Shown here one piece after another: positions 1 through 11,194 of a DNA stretch of 64,000 nt (positions within the stretch are counted from its first letter, which is position 1; each line of letters begins with the position of its first letter). The translations under genes were made by a program, and so were the position numbers. This stretch comes from Timema cristinae (taxonomy: Eukaryota; Arthropoda; Insecta; Phasmatodea; Timematidae): assembly GCA_039000515.1 (NCBI GenBank), contig JBCFYV010000576.1, positions 1 to 64,000 on the forward strand, read 5' to 3'. The notes under the pieces are model-generated. The model was given only the letters and a program-made list of their open reading frames with translations. It was not told the DNA's origin and ran no database searches.

Positions 1-180
1 TGACACTCCTAATTAACAATAATTATTTACCAATTAAGCAAGAACCAACACGTCCGCTGCCCTAATCGATGAATAAAAAAAACGCCTACCAATTAAGCAA
101 GAACCAACACGTCCGCCTTGAATAAAAAACTCCAACACTCCTAATTAACAATAATCTAATTAACGATAATTATTCACCAA
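1..180. repeat. Short imperfect direct repeats at window start
   Basis: A unit containing AAGCAAGAACCAACACGTCC occurs twice (about 31-58 and 88-116). A second motif, CTCCTAATTAACAATAAT, occurs near positions 6 and 138. No coding potential is visible. Confidence 0.6.
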
Positions 181-339
181 CATATACGTGGTTGGACGGC
201 TGGAGGGAGGGGGAAATAACAGCCAATCAGAGGAAAGTAGGTCAGGGGTGGGGGTGGGGAGGAGGGGAAGCCGGTGTTTTGACCCGTTGGCGGAAGTGGG
301 GATCTCAAGGGGCCCCCCACACTACTTATAATATAGAAG

Positions 340-3060
340 AGCTGCCACCTCAACTATTATTAGCAGTAAGCCTATACTTGTTGGAGATGTTTCTAAATAT
401 AATAATTTGTTCTAACTTTTTTTTCCCTCTGATTTTCCTTATTTCCTTTTCGTTTTTAAGAAAGCGTTGCTTCCTTGCTTTCATTGAATATACCCCAATG
501 TTGTGGAATATTTGTTAAATATGATATATATCTTTGTTTTTGGTCTTGGGCTGACACTCTCAAACGCATGTCGTAGGGCTGTATGCCCCCCTGAATATTG
601 TAGCAACATCATTACGTAATCTAAACCACTACTGAGTGTATTGCTTTGGTTTATAATAAATAAGTATATGCTTATTTTGGTCTGCACTCATTTATTTGCA
701 CCAGTGGTTGCTTGGTAGTACGCTACACAAGCGCTCCCAGGTAGCATGATGATTCATGAAGTTTATGATGCAGAATTTAAACAAGGAGAAAAAATTACTT
801 TTTTTCCTAATAGTGGGAGGGAGTTACGATATTCAAAATGTGTTCTAATCCCCGGTAGTGTAATCAAACGGACTAAATTGAGAGGCGCAATTGCTTAATA
901 TTGTTATGCTCTGAATTGTGAATAACGAAACAAGTATTGCAAATGGTTGTGATTAGCTTGTAAACAAATATAACCTATGGGTTGACAACATAATAAGAGT
1001 GTCAGCATTCCTAGGAGAGTCACTATGCCCGTTTTAGGGATGCGCGGATTAAGACGCAGGATCATCAATACTTGTATTGGAGTGCTACCACTCGAGCCCA
1101 GGTTACAAGGGTTCATATACCGTGCAGGATCTACTGGAGGTCAGTCAGATAATTGGTTATTACTTGCAATACTTCGTTTTGACACAAGCTTCCAATTCTT
1201 TCAAAAACTTTTATATCTTTTAATAATTCACTTCAACATAACATTTGTAAAACACATAGTAGTACCAATAAAAACCACAAAAACTCAAGCTGAATGTCAT
1301 ATTATGAACCCACACAATCATATAGCCACTCCCCCTCCCCTCCCCCCAACTCATCCCCCTCCATCGACCATAACACATCCTTAAAATCATAGGCTCACAT
1401 CTGAAAGGTAACAAAATGTTTTATTTTATTATATAAAACATAATTTAGAATCTTCGGCTTTATATATTGTCAAGGATTAAAGGGGTGTTTTGACTCGATT
1501 ATGGACTTATATTTGAAGTTAAGGTATTATTGAAGATACCGAAATTAAAATAATAAAGAAGTTTTCAATACATATGCAAATTTGCTAATTATGAATAACA
1601 TATTTGATCATCAATAGGGTTCTGACACACTATCAATAAACTTATGATTTAACCATTGTTATTTAAGTATAGTATTTGTAAATTTATACCAAAGGTTATC
1701 TAGCAATACGTATTTGTATTTCCAAGATGAACGAACTCACCTCCCTTGATGTGAGGCTCAACCCAAGCGGTGAAGGTAAGTCGCGGCGAGGTGCACTACT
1801 GGCTGGCCACCTCTTGCTCTCGGTCTCTCGCACATCCTAAAATACAAACGAACAATAATAAAACATTGTCTATCGTCATAGATATGCCTGGCCATTTTGA
1901 ACGATAGGTTTAGATTTTATATGTCATATTTTAGAAAACCAAGTAGCTTTATATCCGAATTCAATTTTAAGTTTGTACAATTTAGTTTCTTTATTGACTA
2001 TATAGTATGTTTTTTCCAGGTTCGATTAATAAATCAGGTTGAACATTGTGATTGATGTCACTTGAGTTTCCGAAATAAATTACACTGTGAAATGAAGGTG
2101 AAGTCAGCGACCAATGCAATCTTAGGCTGGCTCTCTTCATCTCATTGCGTCAATTGAAGAAGGGTTTAAATTATGTGATGAATAATTCATCTTTTCTATG
2201 GAGGTATAAGGTACTAAAATTAGGAGGCCAAACTAATTATGATTCGCGTGTCCTCGTTTCCTCAGTTATTGAATTAGTACGATGGCTTGCGTCGGAGTTA
2301 GTGATATTTGGAAGAAATTATCGTTGGCTATGGAGAAAAGATGGCCTTAGCCTACACGTCACTTAGTAAGGTGACAGCAAGTAACGTGACTTTTTTTAAA
2401 TAAGATTTCCAAGCGTATAGAACTATCATCCCCAATAAAAGATATGTCAGCCATCACTTCTAACTTTTTCACAACCCAACAAGAATAAGTGCCGGTCACT
2501 CCTATAAGCAAGACTAGAGACCCATGGTCAAAATGACAAAAATGTATTCATGACCATCACCATCGATCTTCACACCACCTTTATAAAAGCTAATGTTATT
2601 TACTAATCATCTTAGAAGAAGAATGAACTAAGGTTAGTAAGAAATGAATGTATTATAAATAAATTTAATCAAAATGCGATAGTCAATTATTGGCACGCAT
2701 ACATTCTAAACGCAATGGTTATTGGCTTGTCATCTTAGTGAAATAATGGTTAAGTTGAATAAAATTAAATAAGTACTAAATAAATGTATTCAAAAATTGT
2801 TATACAATATTCTTTGCATTAATCCCTGAATAGTGTGCAAAATCGAACATAATTCATACGACGTGAGCCCTAACTCTAGAACGTCTGGTGAGATTTTCCT
2901 CAGGGTATTCGTTCGAATGCGATCTTTTTCTTGGCTCCTGGGTGTATAATTATCCATATTACATACAAGAACGTTCTAAGATTTGTATAGACGACCTTAT
3001 GTACCCTGAACAGTTCCACTGACCTTCTCCGTATATCCCTTAGCGAAAAACGTCCTTGTT
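340..3060. other. AT-rich non-coding stretch, no gene seen
   Basis: Only short, shadow-like ORFs are present and none has a recognisable motif. A GC-richer islet at 1730-1840 was compared with spliceosomal RNAs and 5S rRNA and matched none that I recognise. Confidence 0.5.
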
Positions 3061-3144
3061 CTTGCTGAAGTGGAAGATATCACCAAGTTTAAACTTGGTC
3101 GGTGCAGAGTCAGCCCTTTTGGAATGAAGATAGTAGCTTTCGGG

Positions 3145-3260
3145 ACGTATGGGTACAACCATCTGATTGGCTGTCTAGATCACGTGACCATGCCCCCTTG
3201 CTCTCTGATTGGCTATTGGCATTCCGCCTCCCTTCCCCTCACCCTCTTCTATGTGGTAAT
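3145..3260. promoter_or_regulatory. Promoter-like islet with CCAAT boxes and an E-box
   Basis: Within about 110 bp there are three ATTGG (inverted CCAAT) motifs, one CACGTG E-box (around 3181) and C-rich GC-box-like tracts. A similar CCAAT plus G-rich stretch lies at 215-300 in opposite orientation. No start site or downstream gene can be tied to it, so this is a composition and motif call only. Confidence 0.25.
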
Positions 3261-3319
3261 GGGTTTTCCATGATAAATGGCGCCCGTTTGATGGCTAGGA
3301 ATAGATCGTGACATTTAAT

Positions 3320-4250
3320 GAAGTCGAAATGGGTTTTCCCTGGTGACGGCATCACTCTGTCGCAACCCTGATGACTCATACCTGGCGCCAGTTTGGCGGC
3401 TATGAATAGATCACGCCCTTGAAGTTGAAACCCTCACCCGCAATGGGTTTTACCTGGTGACGTCATCACTCTGTCGCAAGCCTGATGACTCATACATGGC
3501 ACCAGTTTGGCGGGACGACAAGATGAGTTGAGACAGGAATAGATTGTGACTCTGAACCAGTGATGTCAATGAACTTGGCAAACTGGGTTTTCCCGAAGTC
3601 GAAATCATTGCGTGTTATTTCGCAACTCTGATGACTCATACCTTGGCGACTAGGAATAGATCATGACCTTGAAACCTTGAGGTCATTGACTTGGCAACCT
3701 GGGTTTTCCCGATGACATAATCATTGCGTGTTATGTCGCAACCCTGGCGCCAGTCTGGCGGGTTGACAAGACGTGTTGAGACAGGAATAGATCGTGACAT
3801 TGAAACCGTGAGGTCATTGACCTCGGAAATCGGGGTTTTCCCGATGACGTATTCATTGCGTGTTATGTCGCTACCCTGGCGTCAGTCTGGCGGGTCGACA
3901 AGATGTGTTGAGACAGGAATATATCGTGACCTTGAAACCGTGAGATCATTGACCTCGGAAACCTGGGTTTTCCCGATGACGTAATCATTGCGTGTTATGT
4001 CGCAGCTCTGGCGCAAGTATGGTGGGTCAACAAGACAAGTCAGGACAAGAAACGATCGTGACCTTGAAACTGTGAGGGCATTGACCTTGGCAACCGGGGT
4101 TTTCCCAATGACGTAATTATTGCGTGCAACCCTGGTGCCAGTATGAAGGCCCGACAAGTCGAGTTGAGACAAGAATAGATATTGAAGTCATTGACCCAGG
4201 CAACGGGTTTTCCCTATGACGTCATCGCAACCCTGGCGCCATGTTAGCGG
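3320..4250. repeat. About 130-bp tandem repeats with CRE and AP-1 sites
   Basis: A diverged unit of about 115-135 bp recurs roughly seven times. It is recognisable by GTTTTCCCgATGACGTaATCATTGCG-like boxes near 3706, 3833, 3967 and 4099, and by GGCGCCAGTcTGGCGGG boxes. Perfect CRE palindromes TGACGTCA occur at 3458-3465 and 4217-4224, and CRE half-site variants TGACGTA near 3844, 3976 and 4109. AP-1 sites TGACTCA occur at 3372, 3486 and 3632. The array lies directly beyond the 3' end of the protease/unknown ORF block. ORFs through it are translations of the repeat. A regulatory or origin role is inferred only. Confidence 0.8.
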
Positions 4251-4385
4251 GCAGACAAGACAAGTTGGGACTCGTAAAGAATAAACAGTGAATAAAACAC
4301 GGATATTACAAATATATATATTTATTATACAGAAATTAAAGGTTTTACAATTATACATTTTTACAGGAATGACGCATATATTCGT

Positions 4386-5321
4386 TCATGCGTTTTTTCT
4401 GCAGTGTCTCTTAGATGTTAGTAAAATTGTTTTTAATTCAAAATCTAGCATGTAATAGTCCAAACCGACGACTTGACGTGTATAGTAGGTAGCACTAATA
4501 AGATCAAGGTTTTTGATGTGCGTTTCCACCGTAGGCTGCTCGAGATCGATGACATCTACTGATTCTGTTAGCGTGTCGCATACATCCACGACGAGTGTGT
4601 CGTTCAAATCGTTGCAATAGCGTGCGACGGGTGTCGACCACATGTCCCGTCGGTCGACAGAGACGTCGATGAGGTCCCACACATCACAAAGACGCGCCCA
4701 GCTAGGTGCTAGATAAGCAAATCGCTTGAGTCCGGCCTCTTGTTTCTCGCTTATGACAACCATACGACCACCGCACATGCGTCTCAGAGTGATTTCATGA
4801 TTAGTCAGACTAATCTTCTTAGGAGGTTGCGTGTTGCTGAAAAACTTTAATATGACCGACTTGTACCTGCCCAGTTCTTGCCACTCTGTACGGTTGAACA
4901 CAGGGCAGTTCCCTCCAAATTTTTCTAGCTGGACATAGGGTGTAAAGTTGTTCTTAACGCTCATACCGACGATGACTCGCTTGGCGTCGACACCGTCCAG
5001 CGGGAACAAAGTGTTGAAAATACTGGAGATGGCGAGCATATTCACCGGCTTTGCTTTGCGGGCGCAAACGACTTGACCTTCCATGATCTTTAGTTCGTTT
5101 GGACGACTGTCGCAGTTATGGTCGGTACGCCGCAGGAACACCCTATTATAGGCGCACGCTGCTTGGATGCAGCCTCTTGAAGGGTGGCAGGACCCTACAG
5201 TCTTGAAAAATGTGTTGTAATATCTCACCCCCTTAGAGTCGTTGCCTGTATGATTGGTGGGCGAGAAAAGGCTTAGGAAAGTTTTCATCGGAATGTTCAG
5301 GGCACGATAGACAAGGTACAT
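4386..5321 (-). CDS. ORF: protease C-terminal end continuing into an unknown protein
   Basis: This is an open frame of 311 codons. Its first ~40 residues continue the protease frame: the codons just upstream read DVCGHYC, the adenain-type catalytic cysteine context, and there is no frameshift between this frame and the upstream protease ORF, only one TAA. From about residue 80 (a likely internal start at MEGQVVC) it resembles an uncharacterised protein family that I associate loosely with arthropod Polinton-like elements. Such proteins have a segment like LFPLDGVDAKRV followed by a FGG...EWQEL region. No enzymatic motif is seen. The ORF is either a readthrough fusion or two genes whose separating stop has been lost. 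It ends close to the CRE repeat array. Function is unknown. Confidence 0.6.
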   Translation of the reverse strand: MYLVYRALNIPMKTFLSLFSPTNHTGNDSKGVRYYNTFFKTVGSCHPSRGCIQAACAYNRVFLRRTDHNCDSRPNELKIMEGQVVCARKAKPVNMLAISSIFNTLFPLDGVDAKRVIVGMSVKNNFTPYVQLEKFGGNCPVFNRTEWQELGRYKSVILKFFSNTQPPKKISLTNHEITLRRMCGGRMVVISEKQEAGLKRFAYLAPSWARLCDVWDLIDVSVDRRDMWSTPVARYCNDLNDTLVVDVCDTLTESVDVIDLEQPTVETHIKNLDLISATYYTRQVVGLDYYMLDFELKTILLTSKRHCRKNA

Positions 5322-5630
5322 GAGACAGTAATGGCCGCAAACGTCTGAGGCGATGCTTTAAAATTGTAGCGTGCTATGGGACGTGCGGGAAGTGTTTATG
5401 CGTATAAACACCAGTATTAATTTTATACGGGGCGGAAAACAATAACTGTCAAAATATTCTCCCACGCCGTTCCTGTAGATAAAGATGGCAACCCAATACG
5501 GCCCAGGCTTGGTGTGTGGATCAGTGTTGATGACTAGAGAGGCAAGTCGAGCTATTCTTACGGGTAGTTGTTCAGCAGAGAAAACACCCGACCATACAGA
5601 ACGGAACCACGGGTTTGTTTTCAGCACACG
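5190..5630 (-). pseudogene. Adenain-like cysteine protease of Polinton/adintovirus type, broken
   Basis: In adenoviruses and Polintons this protease processes capsid proteins during virion maturation. The N-terminal part (to 5358) contains GVFSAEQLP, then INTDPHTKPG, WVAI and GEYFDSY, which is the usual order for this family. An in-frame TAA at 5358-5360 interrupts it. Twelve codons after the stop the same frame has CGHYC with the catalytic Cys, then a family-like C-terminal tail. Two defects are visible: the stop, and a Tyr (TAT, 5496-5498) where the family has the catalytic His before Trp. The reading frame opens with GTG directly after a stop, so there is no convincing eukaryotic start. 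The copy is therefore probably dead. Confidence 0.78.
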
Positions 5631-5639
5631 TCACAAGCT

Positions 5640-6740
5640 ATTTTGCACAAAGCCCCTACTTAAAGTTAGAATCCACAATCACTTGTTGTGGACTGCAAAG
5701 GAGAATATTTATAATGTTTGGGGAAACCGACACAGAAAATATGGAACGTATTACACCAATAATCTCATCTCGTTGAGTGAACTTTGGAGAGTTGAGTACT
5801 TGTGACTTTAAGCTAATTTTGATCTCGATTAGATGTGATGAATTAACTGTGTTTTGACATATTTTTATGAATCTAGACTCTTGTCTCAAAATTAATATTT
5901 GTAGCTTGTTCCATTTTGAAACGTTTAAATAAAGTAAGGCTTTATAAGTAGTTTTATTGTTGAATGATTGTGATTGTTTTACAAACAAAACCAGCTGTTT
6001 GGCTTAAGTTCAGGTTAACAAGTTTGGCTTTTAAATAGTAGGCTTGGATAGGAGGTATGTTTCAATAAAACATTTAAGTTGAAGTGTGTAAAAGCTCAAA
6101 TATGTATCGGTTTCTAACCAAACACTCTTTATAAGAATATAGAACTATAGTTGATAAGTTAAAAATAAATACAATATTCATATAATGGGACATTACGACT
6201 GTATGAAATCAAAAACTTACACAAGTGGCCAATGTAATATTTACTACTTTTTGCTTCTTAAATTGTGATTATTTTACTCCATAGTGCCTTTGAGCCTTTA
6301 GTTGAAAGTAGTTTTAAGAATGTATAGAAATGTGTTTGCCCCATTGAAGCGTATAAGACTATGATTTGTGCTCATCTTTACGTAAATAGACACTTTTTAC
6401 TTTCTCTCGACCCCTTGAAAAGAAAAGTACTTTGCTCGTATAAAAAAAGTCCAAATTTTGATAATTGTCAACCTCCCGAAACCGAAAAAATGTTTTGTGT
6501 GATCCCGTCTGCCTGCATGTCTATATATAGTTCTAGAGCCGACACCATTCTACTGATCAGGCTAAAACTCAGTATATATGGTTTTATAAGGTTCCCTCGA
6601 GGAGTTCTGGGAGTTAGATATCTTACCCTATAATTGAGGTAGTTTAGTAAAGGTAAAAAAGAGAAAACAAGCTATCTCTAAATCCACTATAACGATTTTT
6701 ATTAAATTTCGTATCTGAGCATTGTTTATCATTATAAACT
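5640..6740. other. AT-rich stretch, no gene seen
   Basis: Short ORFs on both strands lack motifs and conserved-looking segments. Nothing is supported here. Confidence 0.5.
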
Positions 6741-6744
6741 AACT

Positions 6745-7230
6745 AGATAGCTGTTGCCCGCGGCTTTGCTCGCGTGGAAGTTGATTATATACAAATACGA
6801 AAATATACATATGTATTTACAGATTAATTTAAAATATTACGTTACGTTGATGACCATAACTTGACCTCAGATCAAAAATAATGCAAGTCCGATACAAACT
6901 TTCACCCCCTTTTTCATCCCTTATTAAATAAAATTTCCAAAATTCCTGAAACACGTATTTATTTGTTTTACGTCAATAACCGAAATACAAAATTTTGTTT
7001 ATGTAACTTTCAAAATGACGGACTTTCATACATATTATCATACATATTATCATCCCCTATTTTGACCCCTTTGGGGTGGAATTTTCTAAAATCCTTTCTT
7101 AGTGGGTGCCTACATAACAAAATGAATATACAGTCCGAATTTCATGCTTGTAGCCTTGATAGTTTGCGCTCGGCGATGATGAATCAGTCAGTCAGTCAGG
7201 ATATGTTATTTTATAAGTATAGATAATCCC
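6745..7230 (+). mobile_element. Dispersed-repeat fragment with GCCCGCGGCTTTGCTCGCG motif
   Basis: The segment opens with AGCTGTTGCCCGCGGCTTTG and ends with a GTCAG tetranucleotide run (CAGTCAGTCAGTCAGG) and an AT-rich tail. I recognise this arrangement as a repeat seen widely in arthropod genomes. I am not sure of its class, and no terminal inverted repeats or target duplication are evident. Confidence 0.5.
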
Positions 7231-9085
7231 GTAGACATAATTTTAAGGGTAATTTACATAAGCATATATTGACAATTTTAATCATATATTTGCAAGTATT
7301 TGAGACACGAAACAACTCAATATTGTAAGGTTGAAACAAAATTAAAATTAAAAGTACCCTTTACTTGAAATATATTTTTGTAAAATAAATAGGGGACTGT
7401 CCATAAATTAGGAAAGGATAGTTTTCATTATTTTGACCCCCCTTAATCCCCAAATTTCCCTACTTAAGGTATCGTAACATTTTTCATTATTTTGACTCCC
7501 CTTACTCCCCAAATTTCCATACTTAAAGGATCGTAAGATTTCTCGTTCCCTCTTCTCCTCTTACCGATCTTACGTAATTTTCTTACGATTCGGTAAATTA
7601 TGTTATTTTAGACAAAAGGATTGGTGATGTGAAATTATAGAATACGTATCGCAGCAAAATTAAGTTTAACACATCATAAATAAATGACATTTTATAGTTA
7701 TGTACAGCTGTGTGCGTCTATAGGCAATGCTTCAGCACCATCTGTCATCGCTAGGTGCAACCTTTTTGACTGCGCGTCTGTAGAAGTGTTTTTTTTTGTT
7801 TTTGTTTTTTCAGATTTTGTCTAACCATAAACATTGATAAAATCCTTAGTTAGTATGGAGTCTGCCCACCCCCACGAAAACGTAAGAAATTACTGATCAC
7901 CCCCACCCAAAAAAAGCTTATGCAATTCTTGAAAGCTTACGATCTATTGGCAAGTATTTTTTTAAATATAGGTCTCGGCAAACGGGAGTTTATTATTATG
8001 CTTTTTGATGAAAATATGTAAAATCTGTAAAATATGAATAATGAACAATACTTTTCTTTCATTTATGCCTCTTGGTGGAATGTGATGCTGATTTTTTACA
8101 TCATGTTTCTGCAAAAATGTATATTATCTGGTTTCACAAATATTACGAGTTTTAAGTAAATGTTTCCATTTTTAGACAAAGTAGAGAAAAGTTCTGTTTG
8201 ATGCACCATACCATTTATTTATTGAGGTGGGCCTAGTTATTAGCATTAATAATATGGACACAAGTTAATATTATACAACTTATAAACTTGTTTGTAGTTT
8301 CGTCTTTATTAAAACATTATTTCTACTTAGTGGATACCAAAACTAATATCAGAGAAGAATCATCTATTGAAAACATTTATCTAAAGTTAATTTCGGCCAA
8401 ATATTCAATTTCAACTGCTATTTAAAAATAATATATCTAAATATTAGAAGTATAAAGCACAAATATAAGGATTTATTATGTTTTCTCTCTTATATTAAAC
8501 TAAATATTGATTTAATAATATTAACATGAGTCTGGATATACTGGGATGAGACATTATTGCTTTAAATTCCAAACTACAGGGCCAATTATGCCTGTAGAGA
8601 CAATAAATTAGGTGGGGGAGTTTGTGGTTTTGTTAGAAGAGCTTAATGGTTTCAAACATGGACATTTGAAATTTTTAATAAGGGTTCCTTTTTGGCTCTA
8701 GACCAGAGATAGGACCGAATTTTGTGAAATTCATTCTGTAAGAGATGAAAAAGGGGGCTCAAAAGGTTCCAAAATTCATAGACCGTGCATTTTTTGAACT
8801 AGTTGACATAGAGCCTTGAAATTTAAAATAAATGTTTCTGTATAGAAAATGGGGGATATATTTTTAGGGTTTCAAATTTAATCACCTAAAGGGATGTAAA
8901 GGAGGAAAAAGGGGCAGTAAATTCAATGTCCTCCAATCAAGATAGTAACATGCTTTTAGGGTTTTCAGGGCACAGGAAGTAGTGTGAGGAGGTATTCTTA
9001 TGGGCGCTTATAGCTGCATAGGATTTTCAGGACATTGGGAGGGTAGGGGGGAGGGGGAGGAGGTGTGAGGCAGATGAGGGGGGAT
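7230..9085. other. AT-rich stretch with one short direct repeat
   Basis: A roughly 60-bp direct repeat spans about 7425-7540 (CCCCAAATTTCC...ACTTAA...ATCGTAA, two copies). A G-rich tract lies at 9030-9085. No gene is seen. Confidence 0.45.
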
Positions 9086-9088
9086 GAT

Positions 9089-9245
9089 CCTGAATCACCA
9101 GAGGAGACGGTGGTCGCGGGGGGCGGGTTGTATGATTGGTTCAGAATACTTATCCGGAAGTCCCCCCCCCCTCACCCCTTTACCTCCCGCGCCGTAGTCA
9201 CGCGTGTTCCCCCCTTCCAGCGGCGTGGATTCGCGGGTGCGTAGA
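9089..9245 (+). repeat. Left arm of long inverted repeat (candidate TIR)
   Basis: About 150 bp here match, in reverse complement, the sequence at 23511-23696. Shared landmarks in order are CACCAGAGGAGACGGTGG, TTGTATGATTGGTTCAGAAT, TTATCCGGAAGT, a C-rich run, GCGCCGTAGTC, CGCGTGTTCCCC and CAGCGGCGTGGATTCGCGGG. Similarity stops abruptly outside 9089. With its partner it encloses all block 2 ORFs, as TIRs of a Polinton would. No obvious 6-bp target duplication was found. Confidence 0.8.
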
Positions 9246-9254
9246 GACGGGAGA

Positions 9255-9560
9255 AATGTCTCTCTCTTTCTATCTCTCTCTCTCTTTCTCTCCTCTTTCT
9301 ATCTCTTTCTCTTTCTCTCCTCCCCTCTTTCTATCTCTCTGTCTCTCTCTCTCTCTTTCCTTCGAACAGTTTTTTAGACTATACTGAAAAAAATACATAT
9401 CTAAAATGATCTTTTCTATCTCTGTCTCTCTCTCCTTCTCTTCCCCCCTCTTTCTACCTCTCTGTCTCTCCCTCTCTCTCAGAGTAGGAGATGACGGGTA
9501 TAGCCCTCCTTCCCTCGAACAGCCTGGAAAAAAATACATATCTAAAATGATATTTTCCTG
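9255..9560. repeat. Pyrimidine-rich (CT)n low-complexity repeat unit
   Basis: Long CTCT/TTTC runs are followed by a unit with AGAGTAGGAGATGACGGGTA, a CCCTCCTTCCCTCG box, TGGAAAAA and ATACATATCTAAAATGAT. The same unit recurs three times at 16690-17290. ORFs rich in Arg/Glu or Ser/Leu through here are artefacts. Confidence 0.75.
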
Positions 9561-9699
9561 CTCCGAATGAAACATACATACCACCTTAGCTTTTATTTCT
9601 ATGATCAAGGACTTAAATAAATAGTACAACTTTTTTATTTAGCGAGTATATTCTTAAGATTATGATGATACATACATACATATAAATTCTCTTTCCCTC

Positions 9700-10190
9700 A
9701 TAGTCTTTCACTTGATGCATACAAAAAATATCTTTCTCTAAAGTCTTGTCTAAACATGTTAGAATACTTCATCACTTGAACAGTTCGTACTCGCCTTCAC
9801 TCAGATTATTATGATAAATACAAAAAATATCTTTCTCTAAAGTCTTGTCTAAACATGTTAGAACACTTCATCCTCACCCTCACTCAGATTATTATGATAC
9901 ATACAAAAAAATCTTTCTCTAAAGTTTGGTCTAAACATGTTAGAACACTTCACCACTTGAACAGTTCGTACTCTCCTTCACACAGTTTATTATGATACAT
10001 ACAAAAAATATCTTTCTCTAAACATGTTAGAACACTTCACCACTTGAACAGTTCGTACTCGCCTTCATCCAGATATATCAGTCCTCTCTGTGAAGCGTTA
10101 AAGCGGCTCATGTAGCGCGCACCAAAGTCCCTCATAGTCTTTCACTTGATGCGTACAAAAAATATCTTTCTCTAAACATGTTAGAACACT
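9700..10190 (-). repeat. Tandem partial copies of the 3' end of the adjacent 206-codon gene
   Basis: Four to five units share TATCTTTCTCTAAAG, AACATGTTAGAA, CACTTCA and CACTTGAACAGTTCGTACTC. One unit (about 10030-10140) includes roughly 95 bp matching the last coding part of the gene at 10191-10811 (reverse complement of the GLLYLGEGEYELF region). The 3' end of the gene has been tandemly duplicated downstream. Confidence 0.75.
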
Positions 10191-10811
10191 TCACCACTTG
10201 AACAGTTCGTACTCGCCTTCACCCAGATATAACAGTCCTCTCTGTGAAGCGTTAAAGCGGCTCCTGTAGCGTGCACCGAAGTTTTTACCAGGCAGATGTA
10301 CTTTGCCTACATAGTCTAGCGTTATGATGTTCGGTTCGTCCTCATCCTCACTGATCTCTTCGTCTCCTTCTAGGCGGCGAACGTTGTACGTACGAAACTT
10401 TTCAAGTTCAGAGACGTGCTTGACCCGATCGAGTTCCTCACGCTCGATTCGGTCCAACTCGATGCACAAAGCGTTTTCCTCCTCTGCCCAAGCTGTAGTA
10501 CCAGACTGACTCGATTCCGGCTCATCCTCGAGGGAAGCTGTAGAACCGCGTTCGATGGACCGACTCGATTCCCGGAGAATTAGCGGGTCGTCTCCTTCCT
10601 TAAGATTGTAGACCGGACAAGCGGTAGAACAGCGTTCGACAGACTGACTCGATTCCCACATTCCGGGATTATGGCATCCGAGCCAGTGCACGGAAGAATC
10701 ACAGCACTCGCTGTAACCTTTGTCAACACTCGCGATATGATATTCTAAACCGCCGTTCGAAATCTTAATATCGCTCATGTCCTCCAGACGGTAACCCAAC
10801 CGGCTAAACAT
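10191..10811 (-). CDS. Hypothetical protein, 206 aa, acidic, with internal repeats
   Basis: No known domain is recognised. The protein contains three related boxes of the form ESS(Q/R)S(V/I)ER(C/G)STA (about residues 53-66, 80-93, and a weaker one near 98). A charged, probably helical segment follows (IELDRIEREELDRVKHV), then an acidic stretch (GDEEISEDEDEP). The conserved end reads FNASQRGLLYLGEGEYELFKW with a run of basic residues before it. It starts at an ATG 41 bp downstream of a TATAAA box. A diverged copy with the same promoter spacing lies at 54568-55100. That conservation argues it is a real gene of the Polinton-like element. Role unknown. Confidence 0.7.
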   Translation of the reverse strand: MFSRLGYRLEDMSDIKISNGGLEYHIASVDKGYSECCDSSVHWLGCHNPGMWESSQSVERCSTACPVYNLKEGDDPLILRESSRSIERGSTASLEDEPESSQSGTTAWAEEENALCIELDRIEREELDRVKHVSELEKFRTYNVRRLEGDEEISEDEDEPNIITLDYVGKVHLPGKNFGARYRSRFNASQRGLLYLGEGEYELFKW

Positions 10812-10846
10812 GTTGAATGAGATACGTCTCCCCGTCTCGCGTCCGC

Positions 10847-10852
10847 TTTATA
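10847..10852 (-). promoter_or_regulatory. TATA box of the 206-aa gene
   Basis: On the minus strand, GTATAAAGCG lies 41 bp upstream of the ATG. It is followed by a GC-rich leader containing GGGGAGACG. The paralogous gene at 54568 has TATAAAGCG and GGGAGACGC at the same distance. Confidence 0.65.
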
Positions 10853-10929
10853 CGCTCGGGATGGAGGAGGGAGAACGCGCCCTCCCCTCCAATCCCATAC
10901 TGTACATTCAAAATTCGTATCAGAATTTA

Positions 10930-11150
10930 AAAAAGAGGAGATCCAGGTCCGCCAGGTGAACTGAGACTCGGTTTTCCACTCTCCAAATGTAGGTTCAAGA
11001 TCGAGGTTCGAATCTTGGCAGGGTGAACTGAGGGTTTCCGCTCTCCAAATGTAGGTTCCTAATCCATTAGCGTAGGGGGGAGGAGGGTCGAGGTTCGAAT
11101 CTTGACAGGGTGAACTGAGGCTCGGTTTTCCACTTTCACCCTCCCCCTCG
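10930..11150 (+). mobile_element. Tandem fragments of tRNA-derived SINE (family 2)
   Basis: The B-box-like element GGTCGAGGTTCGAATCTTG occurs twice (about 10999 and 11087). Each copy is followed by CAGGGTGAACTGAGG and a segment like CGGTTTTCCACTCTCC. The same order, usually in reverse complement, recurs at 27700, 28070, 34200, 52385 and 59960. Confidence 0.6.
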
Positions 11151-11194
11151 AGCAAATGAGGATCCACTTCCAGGATGATTTTACATACGGTACA

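Noticed and set aside
1730..1840. Possible small nuclear RNA
   Set aside because: It did not match conserved elements of U1, U2, U4, U5 or 5S that I could recall.
3724..4172. Repetitive ORFs on both strands
   Set aside because: They are translations of the 130-bp tandem repeat.
9270..9629. Arg/Glu-rich 119-codon ORF
   Set aside because: Translation of a (CT)n tract; the similar ORFs at 16685-16883 have the same cause.
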